A DNA stretch of 64,000 nucleotides, from NCBI GenBank assembly GCA_021521415.1, contig JAIQDT010000027.1, positions 4,673,001 to 4,737,000 on the forward strand. The letters run 5' to 3'. The first letter of the stretch is position 1. Every line of letters begins with the position of its first letter. Made by a program: the position numbers and the translations under genes. The notes under the pieces are model-generated. The model saw only the letters and a program-made list of their open reading frames with translations, did not search any database and was not told the origin of the DNA. Of the stretch, positions 23,781 to 36,100 are shown piece after piece. Source of the stretch: Bidens hawaiensis (taxonomy: Eukaryota; Streptophyta; Magnoliopsida; Asterales; Asteraceae).

Positions 23781-26700
23781 ATGGCCGGCATGTGTGCATT
23801 AGCGTCTCAAAACATGTCGATGCAACAAATGTTGCAACTTGATACCGAGATAGGTTCACATTCTAAATGTCCAAGATTAATGAAGTTCAGTGACTTCGCC
23901 AAGTGGGAACCTCAGTTTCGTGCACATTTGGGATATGTTCATCCTGACTGCTCATATTGTCTTGATGAGGTTTATGTTGCACCAATGATTGGTGATGATA
24001 CTATTGGGTATACTCCTAAAGTTGTCTCTCAATACTCACAAGAAGAGAAAAAAGCTATAGAAATCGAGATAAAAACATATTATACTTTGACTATGGCTTT
24101 ACCAGAAAATATTTTTCATCAAGTTGGTAGTATCAAGAGATGTGCATCTTTGTTTCAAAATCGGCGTATGAGAAGCATGGGAAACAGAGCTGAGAGTAAG
24201 AAAGTGAAGCTCAAGTTTCAATTTCGAAACTTTAATTTATTGAAAGGAGAAACAGTTGAAGAGATGACTACAAGGTTTAGTCATTTAATTGCTGAAATGG
24301 ACAATATGAAAATGGAAATTTCTAAAAGAGATAAACTTGACACTATCAAGAGTGTGCTTCCAAGTTCCTACTCAACATTTCTAATGGTTTTGAAAGAAAA
24401 TGATTATTTTCTGAATGAAGACTTGACGGCACTTGAATTTCTACAAAAGATCGAAGCTAGAGAATATGATCTTAAGTGTCAAAAATCTTCCAAAGAAAAT
24501 CAAGATCCAGCTTTCTATGGTGGAAGTATGCCTCTCAGTTCAACAATCTCTCCAATCACAGCTTTTCTTACTCATGCTGCAAGTGAAAACGAATCAGCTA
24601 TGTTTAATGATCCAAAAGTTTGTTTCTACTCTGCTGGTAATTCGGGTGGTTCTGGAAGTTCAACCAATACCAATCCATTTGCTTCACCACCTAGTGTTAA
24701 TATGAAGGAAGCTGAGCAAAACTTTTCTTTTCTGACAGCTTATATGTCTTCATATGAAAACTTAGTGAGTAGTAAAATTGCCACAAGTGATTTAACAGAT
24801 GAGGACTATGATCAGATAGATCCAGATGATCTAGAAATCATGGATTTAAAATGGAACATGGCTATGATTGTTCGTAAAGTTAAAAGATTCATGCAGAGAA
24901 CTGGAAAAGATCTTCCAGCTTTAAACAAGAAGTTGGGTTTTGACAAATTAAAAGTAAAGTGTTACAATTGTCAAGAATTCGGACATTTCGCGAAGGAGTG
25001 TGACAAATGAAGGAAAGAATACACTGGACCTCGTGGTCAAAGTCAAAATACTTCTTCACCACGAGGAAGTGATACTGAAAAGAAACCATCTTCTTCTACA
25101 ACACAAGCAATGTTAGCAGACGAAACTGGTTGGTCACAACGGCTACTATGCAATGATGTTCAAGCAAATTTGGCTATGTTTGGGTTACATGAATATTGTC
25201 AAGATGCTACTGGTAGTGTGATGTCTTCCGATAATGATTCTGGATCTGATTCTGACGACTCTTGCGACAAACCTTCTGAATCAATGTTTGCTTGCATGGC
25301 CAAGATCAATAAGGTTAGTAATTCTATTTCTACTACTTCATTTGTTAAAGCATCATGTGTTGACTGTGAATCTAACAACTCTAAGTTAGAAGCTTTGAAA
25401 AATCAAAATGATAATCTTATAAGAGAAATTGCTTCTCTTAAGGATACTTATCGACAATCTCTTGAGTCTCAAATGAGATCTCAAGAAAAGATTGACGCAT
25501 TGTCGACAAGTAATCCCGATCTCGAAGCCGAGTTATCTGTGAAAATGACCATTAATGACCAAAAGTTTCAGGAAATCTTGAAACATCGTTCTAAGATAAC
25601 TGAGCTTGAGAATGAGGTTCTTGAGTTGAAGAACAAATTGGGGAAATTTAGGAATTCATCTTTTATGTTGAATGAAATTATTGAAGTATCTGGAAAACAA
25701 AAAGATTCTAAGAAAGGTATTGGTTTTTTTGAAATTCCACCACCTTTTCATAATGATTATAAAATTAATCCTTTAGCAAGAAAAGAAGAGGATTTGATTC
25801 AAAAGGAATCTGTGATTTCTGAAAAACCTAAAATAGTTAAACTTGAAATTGTCAAACCCCAAGTTGCTCCTCAAAAACCTCATGTGGAAAGTAAAAAGGT
25901 CTTTGTTGAAAATGTTGACAAGGTGATTATTGAAGATGTGTTTGAACCTGGGATTATACACAAGAATAAGAACATTCCTAGTTCTAATCATATTCTTTGC
26001 GAACCTCAAGAGTTTGAGGAAGCTGTGTATGGTTCATTCAAATCTCAAATGAACAATGAAGAAACTATGAAAACCAAACCAGTGAGGACAAAGAAGTTAG
26101 TTAAACCAAAGATTTCTGACGAGGACTTAATGCGTTTCATTAATTCTTCGAGTTCTAAGTCTTCTTCGGCTAGGGTTTTTAAGTTAAAGGGAATGGATAC
26201 GATGTTCACTGAAAAAGATATTCCAATAAGTATTATCAAACCTGAACTTATTGAGAGTGTTTTTGTCAATGAAACTTCAAAAATTCAAGAACTTGAACGT
26301 GTGTATGCTCAAACAAAAACATCAGTTCATTCTAATCCATTGACTAAGGCAAAACAATTTTTAAAACAAGCTAAGAAGATTAACTTTGTTAAGTCAACTG
26401 GAACAGATACACTAAAAAGTTTTTCAAATAGTTCTAATTTAGATTTTTATTTAAAGAAGAAATCTGACTTATCTGATGAGTTTGCTAAGAGCATGACTGA
26501 AAATGTGAGTCATCATCAATCATCTGCTTCATTTATTCCAATTACTTCTAAACATCATCATGTAGACATGCGAACTTGTTTTTTATGCGGTCAACAAGGT
26601 CATGTTGTGAAGAATTGTAGTCAACAGAACTATCAGAATCTTCATCCTTTTATCAAGGACAAATCTAAGACAATTCCAGTGGTCAAGGAGATTCTGAAAC

Positions 26701-26996
26701 GACCTGTGTCGTATGCTGGTGATACTCATATTTTGTTCTCTGATGTGAATCCTCGGAAGGTTCTTCATGTCAATGAGACACGCGGTCAAGTAAAACCAAA
26801 ATTCAATCCAACTGAACCTATTTGTCAAAACAAGAATTCAAATATTGTTCAGGCAGCTTATTTAAGACAAAAGTCTAGGAAGCCGGTAACTTATTCACAA
26901 TTGGCTGAACAACAATTGAAATCTGTTAAGATTAATGATCAAAGAGAAAACCAAAAGGTGCCCAAGACTGAGGCCTGGGCCGCCTTTTTGAATTAA
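23781..26996 (+). pseudogene. Element G gag, one nonsense codon
   Basis: Structural protein of the element. ATG at 23781 (context CAAAGATGG). One frame runs to TAA at 26994-26996, broken only by TGA at 25008-25010 directly after the first zinc knuckle (CYNCQEFGHFAKEC, 24960-25001). Past it: a coiled-coil-rich segment about 25380-25670, a Lys/Glu-rich stretch, and a second knuckle CFLCGQQGHVVKNC (26577-26618). The plan matches the intact gag of element I. The stop could come from CGA to TGA deamination. A splice-acceptor-like TTTTGTTTGTGTGTAG ends at 27016, 20 bases past the gag stop. Confidence 0.9.
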
Positions 26997-27016
26997 TCAC
27001 TTTTGTTTGTGTGTAG

Positions 27017-28603
27017 TGTTCATCCAAGACCATTTCTGGTGAAAACTGGATTATGGATAGCGGATGTTCTCGTTATATCACTGGGAATGTCAACCTATTA
27101 ACCAACGTAAGAAATATTCAAGGGGGTTATGTAGCGTTTGCTGGGAATTCTGGGGGCATGATCACACAAGAGGGTGACGTTTCAAATGGTCACATTACGT
27201 TTGAGAAAGTGAATTATTGCGAAAAGGTTGATCATAACTTATTGAGTGTATCGCAGATTTGTGATAAAAAATACACTACGATATTTACTGACAAAGAGTG
27301 TCTTATCTTGAAACCGGGTTATGTTATTCCCAAGGACATGGTTGTCATGCGATCACCAAGATCAAATGATATTTATGTCTTAAATTTGACTTCTAAGATA
27401 TCAACATCGATTGAAACATGTTTTGTCTCGATAGCAAACGAGAAAGACTCGATTCTATGGCATCGTAGAATGGGTCACATACATGTCAGAAAGATGAATT
27501 ATTTAATTGCAAATGACTTAGTTGAGGGTGTCTCGTTAAAGAATTTTATGTTATCTGATCACTGCGTTGCATGCAAAAAGGGAAAGCAGAAGAAGAAGAC
27601 ACATCCCTCTAAGTTATTGTATTCCATTTATACTCCTCTTGAACGACTTCATATGGATTTGTTTGGTCCAGTGAATCGTGCGAGTATTTCTGGAGACTGG
27701 TATTGTCTGGTAGTGACAGATGATTATACAAGATATTCATGGGTGTTATTTATGAGTTCAAAAGATCAAACACCAGTTTTGGTACAAAACCTTATTACTA
27801 AGATCGAATCACTGTATAAACAAAAGGTGAGGAGAATCCGAAGTGATAATGGTACTGAATTCAAAAACACAATATTGGATTTCTTTTGTATTCAAAAGGG
27901 AATAAAACGATAATATAGTGCACCTTATGTACCTCAACAAAATGGTGTTGCTGAAAGGAAAAATAGAACTCTGATTGAAGCTGCACGTACAATGCTCGCT
28001 GATTCAAAGCTTCCTGTTCAATTTTGGAATGAGGCAGTGAATACAGCTTGTTATACGCTTAATCGGGTTCTAACAGTGAAACGACTCAAGAAAACAAGCT
28101 ACGAGATCTTAAATAATAGAAAACCTAAATTAAAATACCTGGAACCCTTTGGGTGTCCGTGTACAATGTTGAAGAAGGATTCGGGTAAATTTGAAGAAAA
28201 AGCTATCGAAGGGTATTTCTTGGGATATGCATCTCCAAAGAAAAGGGTTTTTAACTTCACATCTGGCTGTGTTGAAGAATGGTACCATGTGGACTGTCAA
28301 AAGTACACAACTCCTTCTCAAGGGAAAGGTCCAGACTGGATGTTTGACTACGATAGTTTATTTAATTCTTTTGCTCCTTCGACTGAAAACATCTATGAAG
28401 ATCTGGTTAGAGCATACTTTGAAGAACATTTGAATATTCCAGGATCTTCAAGTTCTAATATAGTTGCTCCAACTGAAGAATCTCCAGTTATTTCTCCAGT
28501 TGCTATTGATACTGTTTCTACTTCTTCTGATGAAGATCAAGCTGAAATTCAAGTTATTGATCTTGACAGTGATAATGTTTCATCTCCCGAGTTGGGTGAA
28601 CAT
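27017..28603 (+). pseudogene. Element G pol, 5' part (protease, integrase)
   Basis: Frame entered after the acceptor-like AG at 27016; there is no convincing initiator. Protease motif MDSGCSR (27053 on), integrase zinc motif (WHRRMGH...CVACKKGK, about 27457-27580), catalytic Asp in MDLFGP (about 27650) and SDNGTEF (about 27840). A TAA at 27911-27913 stands where I has GAA, between the second Asp and the catalytic Glu. The same frame then continues (APYVPQQNGVAERKNR) until element I interrupts at 28604. Pol is in a different frame from gag here, whereas in I both share a frame. Confidence 0.9.
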
Positions 28604-29075
28604 TGTTAGGACATGAAATGTCATATATATGTCCCCAGTTCTATCAGGGTAGGTCGGCGTGAGACTAAAGATAGTGAAACCTAGTTAACGTATTGTAAAT
28701 GTCAAACGAAAACTGGTTCGATCGAACAAAAGGTTGATTCGATCGAACCAGGCTCATTCGATCGAACAAAGCTTCACTCGATCGAATGAGAGACTCATCC
28801 GATCGAATGAGTCTTCGATATATAAACGTTACTTAGGGATTTTCAGAAAAGAGAGCACACATAACACACATACACAGCCGACCTGTTCCCCGGAAATCCT
28901 CTCTGCCCGTCAACCCCTTCGGTCCTTTCCTCCGCACCTGGTCGTCATATCATCCTAGGAATTGCTACCGTTTGTGTCGTTGATTACCACCGAGTCGCCG
29001 TGTTAGTAGGATTCCGCACTCTAACACGTTGCCCCCGAGAATCGTTGGGAAACCGTCTCCCGATCGGTCCTAACA
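28604..29075 (+). repeat. 5' LTR of element I (472 bp)
   Basis: TGTTAGGACATG to GGTCCTAACA. U3 holds five words of the type TTCGATCGAAC/CGATCGAATG (28715-28810), the palindromic repeat used throughout this element, directly before a TATA box TATATAAA (28819-28826). Confidence 0.97.
28819..28826 (+). promoter_or_regulatory. TATA box of element I 5' LTR
   Basis: TATATAAA immediately after the TTCGATCGAA array; the 3' LTR copy is at 43159-43166. Expected to drive the genomic RNA. Confidence 0.75.
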
Positions 29076-29078
29076 AAG

Positions 29079-29090
29079 TGGTACCAGAGC
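29079..29090 (+). other. Primer binding site of element I
   Basis: TGGTACCAGAGC, three bases after the LTR. It differs from the usual initiator-Met tRNA complement TGGTATCAGAGC at one base (C for T). Confidence 0.9.
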
Positions 29091-30042
29091 CTTTGGTTCT
29101 TGATTCTCGGTAGATTCGTGGTAAAAATCGCGTTTTTAGAGTCAAATTCGTTATTTTTACGTAAAATTTCCGGTAAAATCTTGGTTTTTGGTCTTGTGTT
29201 CATCGGTTTTGTGTCAAAAACAGTTAATATTGTCATATTTTGGTTTTTGATCAAAGGATTTCGTGTTAAAATTCGGGTTTTCGTCAAGAACGTTCTTCGC
29301 GTTCTTCGTGTTCTTCGAGTTTTTGGTTGTTTTGATCCGTTTTTGGGTTGGAATTAAGTTGTGTTTATGTTATAAGTTTAAAAATAGTCATAAAGTGGTC
29401 CTCGATCGTCAAGATTTCTTGTTTTTGTTTCAAAATCCGAATTTTCGTCAAAATCTTCTAATTTTGGAAAATCCAGATTTCCCGATCGAATCAGTCTATT
29501 TTTGGAACCCATTCGATCGAATAGCCCTCCTATTCGATCGAACAAGTTTAAACGTTGACCGAACCAGCTTTTCCCGCCTCAACATACGCTCCCTTCGTTC
29601 GATCGAATAAGTCCCAATCATTCGATCGAACCAGTACCCAACCGATCGACTTAGTCACCCATTTGATCAACCCATTCGATCAGTGTCAAATTCGATTGTC
29701 ATAACCCATCCGATCGACTAAGTCAACATCAGAACCGAACCAAAACCCCATTCGATCGAACTAGTTCCCAATCGATCGAACAAGATACACAACCCGTTTC
29801 GTTCGAACCAGATACTTATCCGACCGAACCTAACACCCTATTCGATCGAAAAAGTTCCCATTCGATCGAATCAGCCTCATAACACCAGAACCTTAACCCA
29901 AACAGACATTCGATCGAGTCAGCTCACACCCGATCGAATAGACCACTCATCCGATCGAATACAACACATTCGATCAGCAGACTGTTTTTTCAACACTTAG
30001 CAAAATTTAAGTGTTTTTCAGTCTTCTCGGAGTTAAGCAAAC
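29091..30042 (+). other. Leader of element I with TTCGATCGAA array
   Basis: Noncoding. The first part is T/G-rich. From about 29480 to 29980 there are more than a dozen TTCGATCGAA or near words. A possible splice donor TCTCG|GTAGAT (29109/29110) is weaker than the one in G. Acceptor-like GTGTTTTTCAG ends at 30021, 21 bases before the gag ATG. The layout matches the region before the accessory gene: repeats inside a possible intron, acceptor just before the start codon. Confidence 0.6.
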
Positions 30043-33000
30043 ATGTCTTCAAGTACAAGCACAACCAAGAGGATCCAGTCAATCCTCGAAAGTGACTCGG
30101 AATCGGGAAGCTATAACAAGCCTCCTAAGCTAATGGCGTTAAACGAGTTCAACACTTGGAAGACTAGATTCCAGATTCACATAACCGGTGTGAATCCTGG
30201 ATTATGGGAAGCTGTTCAAACAGCTTGGGTTCATCCGACCAACGACGATGGTGAAGCTTTAAGCTATTTCAGGCTGTCTGATGAACAGAAGACAGCATTT
30301 GAAGCTGAAAAGAAGGCTTTCTCACTACTATCACAAGCCCTTTCCAGCGATTTGTTTCACCAGTTCAACCAATTCACTACAGCGTCAACACTATGGAACG
30401 CCTTGGTTGAAAGATGTGAAGGGTCGGATTCACTGAGAGATATTCACGCTAGGGAACTAAAGCGTGAATTCGATTTGTTTGGTCCGGAATCAGGAGAAGA
30501 TATCGAGTCACTGCTGTCGAGATTTTATCATCTCATGTCTGAGCTCAAGGCCTACAACGTTAGAACTACTGGCACTGAGAAAGTGAGATGTCTAGCACAA
30601 GGTCTCCCACCCAGTTGGAGCACCTTTCTAACGGTGATGAGAAGAAGTCACCAACTCGAAACAATTCTTCTCTCTGATTTCATTAAAGAGATCAGACAAG
30701 AGGATGCTGAACTGAGAGCCTCCTCAAGAAAGCCAAGATCAACACCTGACAAATCGTTATACATGTCAAAATCTCCGTTGTCAGATGTAAATGATCATGC
30801 ACCGATCAAGACTGCTTTCGTCTCCTCAGTGTCGAATTCAAAGGGGACTGAAACAAGATCGTCTGTTCCACCACCGTCAACTCCCGGTAATGCAAGTACA
30901 AACTCCGGAACCAAGCCCATGGAAAAAGCAACGTTAAATACAGAGGGCTTGGGAGCTGTAACTGTTGAGGTTGCCAAAGAACACATGGCAACTCTGGGTA
31001 CGATTATAGAGTCATACAGTTTGATGGTAGCTGGAAAGTTGGGAAATAGTCATCTGGACAGCGATGACTACGAACAATTGGATGAAGACGACATGGAACG
31101 CATAGATATTATGTGGGCACTTGGCAGTGCGTTCCGAAGGGCCAAGAAATGGACAAAGAAAACCGGTCAGGCCCTCACTATCAACAACAAATCCAAGTTC
31201 GGCTTTGACAAAAACAAAGTCAAATGTTACAACTGTGGTGAACTTGGTCACTTCGCCAAGGAGTGTTCGAAGCCCAGACGGGAAGGTCATCAATACCCTT
31301 TCCGAACCACTTCTTCAACATCCACTCCTACTGCTGCTGCTGCAAATGTCAATCTTGAGAGACAACTGGTCACTCAAAACCCAACAGCAACAAACAACAT
31401 CAACAATGAAACTGCTCTTGCAGTTCAAGGAGATGAGGGTGAAACTTGGAACTTCAACATAAATATGGCTGATCTAGATGGAGACTCAGATTCTGGGTCT
31501 GTGGTTTCCTCGAAAAACGAAGCATATATAGTCGAGGAACCAGCTACTGAAGTTCAAGTAGTAGATGCAGAGGCTGAAGTGGTAGTTACGGAGATGAAAG
31601 AGGATCATGAGAACGAGTCAAACACTCCTCAAACATCTCAAAGTTCAACAATTCACAAGGAGACTGCTAAGGATGAAGAAGTCAAAGAAGCAGAAATTAA
31701 AGTAACTTCTCCATCGTTTTTGGGTAGAGCGGGGAAACTATGCTCCGCGTTCATGGCAGACACTTCATCAAATGCCAAGGTAAGTTCTAACCCTTCAACT
31801 CCTAAATCTGTAAATGTTAAATGCTTAAAATGTGAGTTGTATGAACAAGAAATTCAATCTCTAAAAGAGAGAATTGAAGATCTCGAGGCTTACAAACAAG
31901 CAGCCTCAAGATCTTTAATGGAACTGACTGACGCGCTTGCACAGAATAAGGCTTGGAAGCAGAAAGAGTCTGTTTTTAAAGAAAAGATTGATGGCCTTAA
32001 GCGTCAGAACAAGGAACTTGAAATATGTGTTCTTAATCAACAAGATTCTATCAATTTTCACATAAATAAGAATAATGTTTTGAAAAAAGAATTGGAAAAC
32101 TTGAAAGCTGATTTTGAATCATTAAATTTCAAATTAAAAAGTTATTCAAATTCATCTTATTTATTAGAACACATTATTCCCGAGTTCCGAGGCAAAAAGG
32201 AAAAAGGAGTGGGATACAACAATGTCCCACCCCCGATCCTGAATCAATTTGCAAGCACACCAGGAGCTGTGCCGGATGATGAATCAAATGATTATATACC
32301 CGAGGACACAAACCAAATTTCTAAGTCTAAGGGTAAAGAAGTCATTGACCCGGCTCCTGAGTCCAAACAAAATGTTGATGCCACAGACTTAGGTTCTACA
32401 ACTAAATCGGGCCCACCACCATCTAAGTCAAAGGCAACAACAACAAGAAGTTCTCAGAAGAAAAAGTTTAATCCTAAATCTGAGAAAGTCTATGTGGAAC
32501 ATAGTACCCAGTTTGTAAAGGAGGGTAACGTTAATGAAAAACATAATTTCCCAAAACACCCTCCTAGACAAACTCCACCCCAAAATGTCAAATCCAGGGG
32601 GTACTATGATAACAGACAAAACCAGAGTTATTTCTCTCCACCAAGTCAAAGGGGGAGAAACTACTGTTTTTCGTGTGGAGAGGTAGGGCATATAGCAAGA
32701 TTTTGCTATAAGTACACGGATCCTAAGCAGTACATATCGACTCCGGATCCGAGGTATGTCAAGTCACCTCCTAGGAGGAGACCGACCATTGACATTCAAG
32801 GTCAAGAACGGTTTCACACACCGAGGTCGGTTTCTCCTCGGAAACCTCAGCCAACCTCACCACACCAATCCTCAAACCCATCAGTTTCAAAGGTTTCCAC
32901 TTCGACAAGTGAAACCCAGTCTTCAACCAGCTATCTCAAACATGTTGAGAAGAAGACTGACTTTTGGAAACCAAAGAAAACTAACACTGTTGATAACAAC

Positions 33001-33108
33001 GTCAAATCTGAAAACAGTGTTAATGAGGGTAAATGGATTGAATTGTTCATTCGTGATGAAGATGGAAAACCCAAGACCTTAAGGGCTTGGGTTTCCAATG
33101 ATATTTAA
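30043..33108 (+). CDS. gag: Gag of element I
   Basis: Open for 1021 codons from ATG at 30043 to TAA at 33106-33108. Residues 1-240: capsid-like domain common to copia gags (FNTWKTRFQIH, then a helical region with SRFYHLMSEL). First CCHC knuckle CYNCGELGHFAKEC at residues 395-408 (31225-31266). An acidic region, then a coiled coil at about residues 600-705 (EQEIQSLKERIEDLEAY onward). Second CCHC knuckle CFSCGEVGHIARFC at residues 875-888 (32665-32706), then a Ser/Pro/Lys-rich tail. Very long gag with coiled coil is a Sirevirus trait. It should form particles and bind RNA. Pol follows in the same frame after this one TAA, so readthrough or splicing could join them. Confidence 0.96.
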   Translation: MSSSTSTTKRIQSILESDSESGSYNKPPKLMALNEFNTWKTRFQIHITGVNPGLWEAVQTAWVHPTNDDGEALSYFRLSDEQKTAFEAEKKAFSLLSQALSSDLFHQFNQFTTASTLWNALVERCEGSDSLRDIHARELKREFDLFGPESGEDIESLLSRFYHLMSELKAYNVRTTGTEKVRCLAQGLPPSWSTFLTVMRRSHQLETILLSDFIKEIRQEDAELRASSRKPRSTPDKSLYMSKSPLSDVNDHAPIKTAFVSSVSNSKGTETRSSVPPPSTPGNASTNSGTKPMEKATLNTEGLGAVTVEVAKEHMATLGTIIESYSLMVAGKLGNSHLDSDDYEQLDEDDMERIDIMWALGSAFRRAKKWTKKTGQALTINNKSKFGFDKNKVKCYNCGELGHFAKECSKPRREGHQYPFRTTSSTSTPTAAAANVNLERQLVTQNPTATNNINNETALAVQGDEGETWNFNINMADLDGDSDSGSVVSSKNEAYIVEEPATEVQVVDAEAEVVVTEMKEDHENESNTPQTSQSSTIHKETAKDEEVKEAEIKVTSPSFLGRAGKLCSAFMADTSSNAKVSSNPSTPKSVNVKCLKCELYEQEIQSLKERIEDLEAYKQAASRSLMELTDALAQNKAWKQKESVFKEKIDGLKRQNKELEICVLNQQDSINFHINKNNVLKKELENLKADFESLNFKLKSYSNSSYLLEHIIPEFRGKKEKGVGYNNVPPPILNQFASTPGAVPDDESNDYIPEDTNQISKSKGKEVIDPAPESKQNVDATDLGSTTKSGPPPSKSKATTTRSSQKKKFNPKSEKVYVEHSTQFVKEGNVNEKHNFPKHPPRQTPPQNVKSRGYYDNRQNQSYFSPPSQRGRNYCFSCGEVGHIARFCYKYTDPKQYISTPDPRYVKSPPRRRPTIDIQGQERFHTPRSVSPRKPQPTSPHQSSNPSVSKVSTSTSETQSSTSYLKHVEKKTDFWKPKKTNTVDNNVKSENSVNEGKWIELFIRDEDGKPKTLRAWVSNDI

Positions 33109-33129
33109 ACCTTTTGTCTTTGTGTGCAG
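33109..33129 (+). promoter_or_regulatory. Gag-pol junction with splice-acceptor-like site
   Basis: Pyrimidine-rich CTTTTGTCTTTGTGTGCAG follows the gag stop and ends 21 bases past it at 33129. The next base opens pol in codon phase 0. Element G has the same arrangement (AG 20 bases past the stop, phase 0). No stop intervenes in I, so UAA readthrough is the alternative. Confidence 0.5.
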
Positions 33130-36100
33130 GTTGCTCTATATGATCCAAGATTCAACATGTGGATCATAGACTCAGGAGCTTCCAGGCACATGACTGGAAA
33201 CATGAATCTTCTTTCAAATGTCAGACAAATAAAAGGAGGTGCAGTTTCCTTTGCAGGAAATCAAGGAGGTTTTATCACGGCCCAAGGAATTGTGTCTAAT
33301 GGGCGAGTTTCGTTTGAGAAAGTTAATTTCATCAAAGAGTTGGAGAACAACCTGTTGTCCATAAGTCAAATCTGCGACAAAGGTTTCAAAGTAATGTTTG
33401 ATGAACGAGACTGCCACATCTTGTCTAAGGACGTCAACTTTCCTGAAGACAAAGTTCTAATGTCAGCCGCACGCCAGAGTGATCTCTACATTCTGGATAT
33501 GGCTAAGGCAGGGTCATCATCTCCAACTGCAACATGTTTTGTGTCCAAGGCATCCGAACGTGATACTGTCATTTGGCATAAACGGATGGGACACATAAAC
33601 GTCAGGAACATGAACAAGCTGGTGCACAATAGAATGGTTGAGGGAGTCAATCTAAGAAGTTTTCATCTCCCTGATTCATGCGTTCAGTGTAAAGCCGGAA
33701 AACAACGAAAAAGGTCCCACAAGTCTAAGAGTTTCCACTCCATTGATATGCCGTTGGAACTTCTACATATGGATCTTTTTGGCCCAATCAGCGTCAAAAG
33801 TATTGCTGGGCACTCATACTGTCTAGTGGTCACTGATGAATATTCAAGATTCTCATGGGTGTTTTTCCTAAAAGCGAAGTCTGAAACTTTTGGGTGTATT
33901 AGTCTGCTAGTCACGACTCTTGAGTCGCAATACAAGCTGAAGGTTCGAAGAATTCGGTCAGATAACGGTACAGAGTTTAAGAACGCAAACGTTGATACTT
34001 ACTGCAAAGAAAAAGGCATCGTTCAAGAATTCAGTGCTCCGTATGTTCCACAAATGAACGGGGTTGCTGAAAGGAAAAACCGTACGTTAATCGAGACAGC
34101 AAGAACCATGTTAGCTGACTCAGTGTTGCCAGTCACGTTTTGGAATGAGGCAATTGCCAACGCCTGTTTCACACTGAATCGGGTTGGCATTGTCAAGCGC
34201 CACGGCAAGACTAGTTTCGAGCTTCTTCAACGTCGAAGGCCTAACTTAGAGCACCTGGAACCATTTGGGGCTCTTTGCACGTTACTCAAAAGGCAAGTTG
34301 ATAACAAGTTCGAGGAGAAGATTATTAAGGGTTACTTTCTGGGTTATAGCGTTCCTCTCAAAAGGGTCTACAACCGATCAACAAAATTGGTTGAAGAATG
34401 GTACCACGTCGATGTTCAACGCTACACAGAACCAGCCAAAGGGACAGGTGAAGACTGGTTGTTTGACTTTGACAAATGGGTCAAGTCATTCAATCTGAAT
34501 GATGTTGCTATTCAAATGATGTATGAGGCGCAAAATGCACCTCCTGATGAATCACAGCAACGCTCATCTCATCCTGGTCCGTCAACGTCTTCTTCCACAG
34601 AGTCAACAGAACAAGTTCTTGAGTCATCTGATTCCGAATCTGAAGATGAAACACCAACAGACTTTGTACGACCGGCACCGACACATGTTATTTCACAACC
34701 GTCCTCGTCAAATCAAGATGTGTCTATCACAGATCCGCCTCTAACGTCTACTTCAGAGGCAGCACCACAAATCGCTCCAGTTCCTGAGCTGAACACAAAC
34801 AACATGGAACAAACCGCTCCAGTTCCTGAGCCGAACTTAACAAACTTGGAACAAAATGTTGTCGTTCCTGACAATCCGGTTGTTAGGACTGAACGTGATC
34901 ATCCACAAGACAACATTATAGGGGACATTCAACAGGGTGTCAAAACTCGTCGACAGCTGAATTTTGGTCTCTACACAGAAATGATGGAGTCAGGATTAGT
35001 TGCTCTTAATGCCCATGAATGCTTCTTAGCACAAGAAGAACCACACAGCACCACCGATGCGCTGAAAGATCCCAACTGGGTCACAGCCATGCAAGAGGAA
35101 TTATTGCAGTTTAAAAGACTTGGTGTGTGGAAGCTGGTGGATCTCCCCAAAGGTCAGAAGAAAATTGGCACTAAGTGGGTACTAAAATGTAAACGTGACG
35201 ATCGTGGAGTGATTGTTCGCAACAAAGCCCGCCTGGTGGTCCAAGGGTTTAGGCAAATCGAAGGCCTAGACTACAATGAGGTATATGCTCCGGTTGCTCG
35301 TTTGGAGGCAATCCGGATGTTCTTGGCGTATGCATCTTTCAAGAAATTCAAAGTATATCAGATGGACGTCAAGAGTGCCTTTTTGTACGGTCACATCGAA
35401 GAGACCGTATATGTGGCACAACCTCCAGGTTTTGAAGACCCATATCACAAGGACAAAGCCTATCTGCTCAACAAGGCTTTGTACGGTCTTCACCAAGCCC
35501 CGAGAGCTTGGTATAAAGAACTATCCAAACACCTTCTGAACAACGGGTTTAGAAGGGGAACCATTGACTGCACGCTATTCACAAAAGAAAAAGAAGGAGA
35601 TCTAATTATGGTACAAGTGTACGTGGACGACATCATCTTCGGGTCCACGAATAAAACACTTTGTAAGGAGTTCGAACAAGTGATGAAAGAAAAATTTGAA
35701 ATGAGCTCCATGGGTGAGATGAAGTTCTTCTTAGGACTTCAAGTTGATCAAAAAGATTCCGGTATCTTCATTCACCAGACAAAATACGTCAATGACATCT
35801 TGAAACGGTTTGAGATGTTGAGTTCTTCTTCACAGGGAACTCCTTTAGAGGTTAATCACGGGATTAATCCTGACGAGAAGGGTGAATTGATCAATCCAAC
35901 TCACTATAGAGGGATCATCGGATCTCTAATGTACCTGACTGCTTCTCGGCCAGACATAATGTTTGCTACGTGTCTCTGTGCACGTTATCAGTCAAAGCCG
36001 AAGGTCTCCCATCTGATTGCAGTCAAAAGAATTTTGCGTTATCTGAAGGGTACTCCAGATTGGGGTCTTTGGTATCCTCATGATGATAACTTTGATCTAC

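Noticed and set aside
32428..32691. Antisense and alternate-frame open stretches inside gag, pol and accessory genes of I and G (for example 32428-32691 minus, 35266-35496 minus).
   Set aside because: They are frame shadows of strongly coding sequence with low-complexity or Cys/Leu-rich translations and no family match.
33021..33129. A short intron in gag using donor GAGG|GTAAAT (33028/33029) to the acceptor at 33129.
   Set aside because: It would leave pol out of frame (one base before, phase 0 after), so it cannot make a gag-pol fusion.
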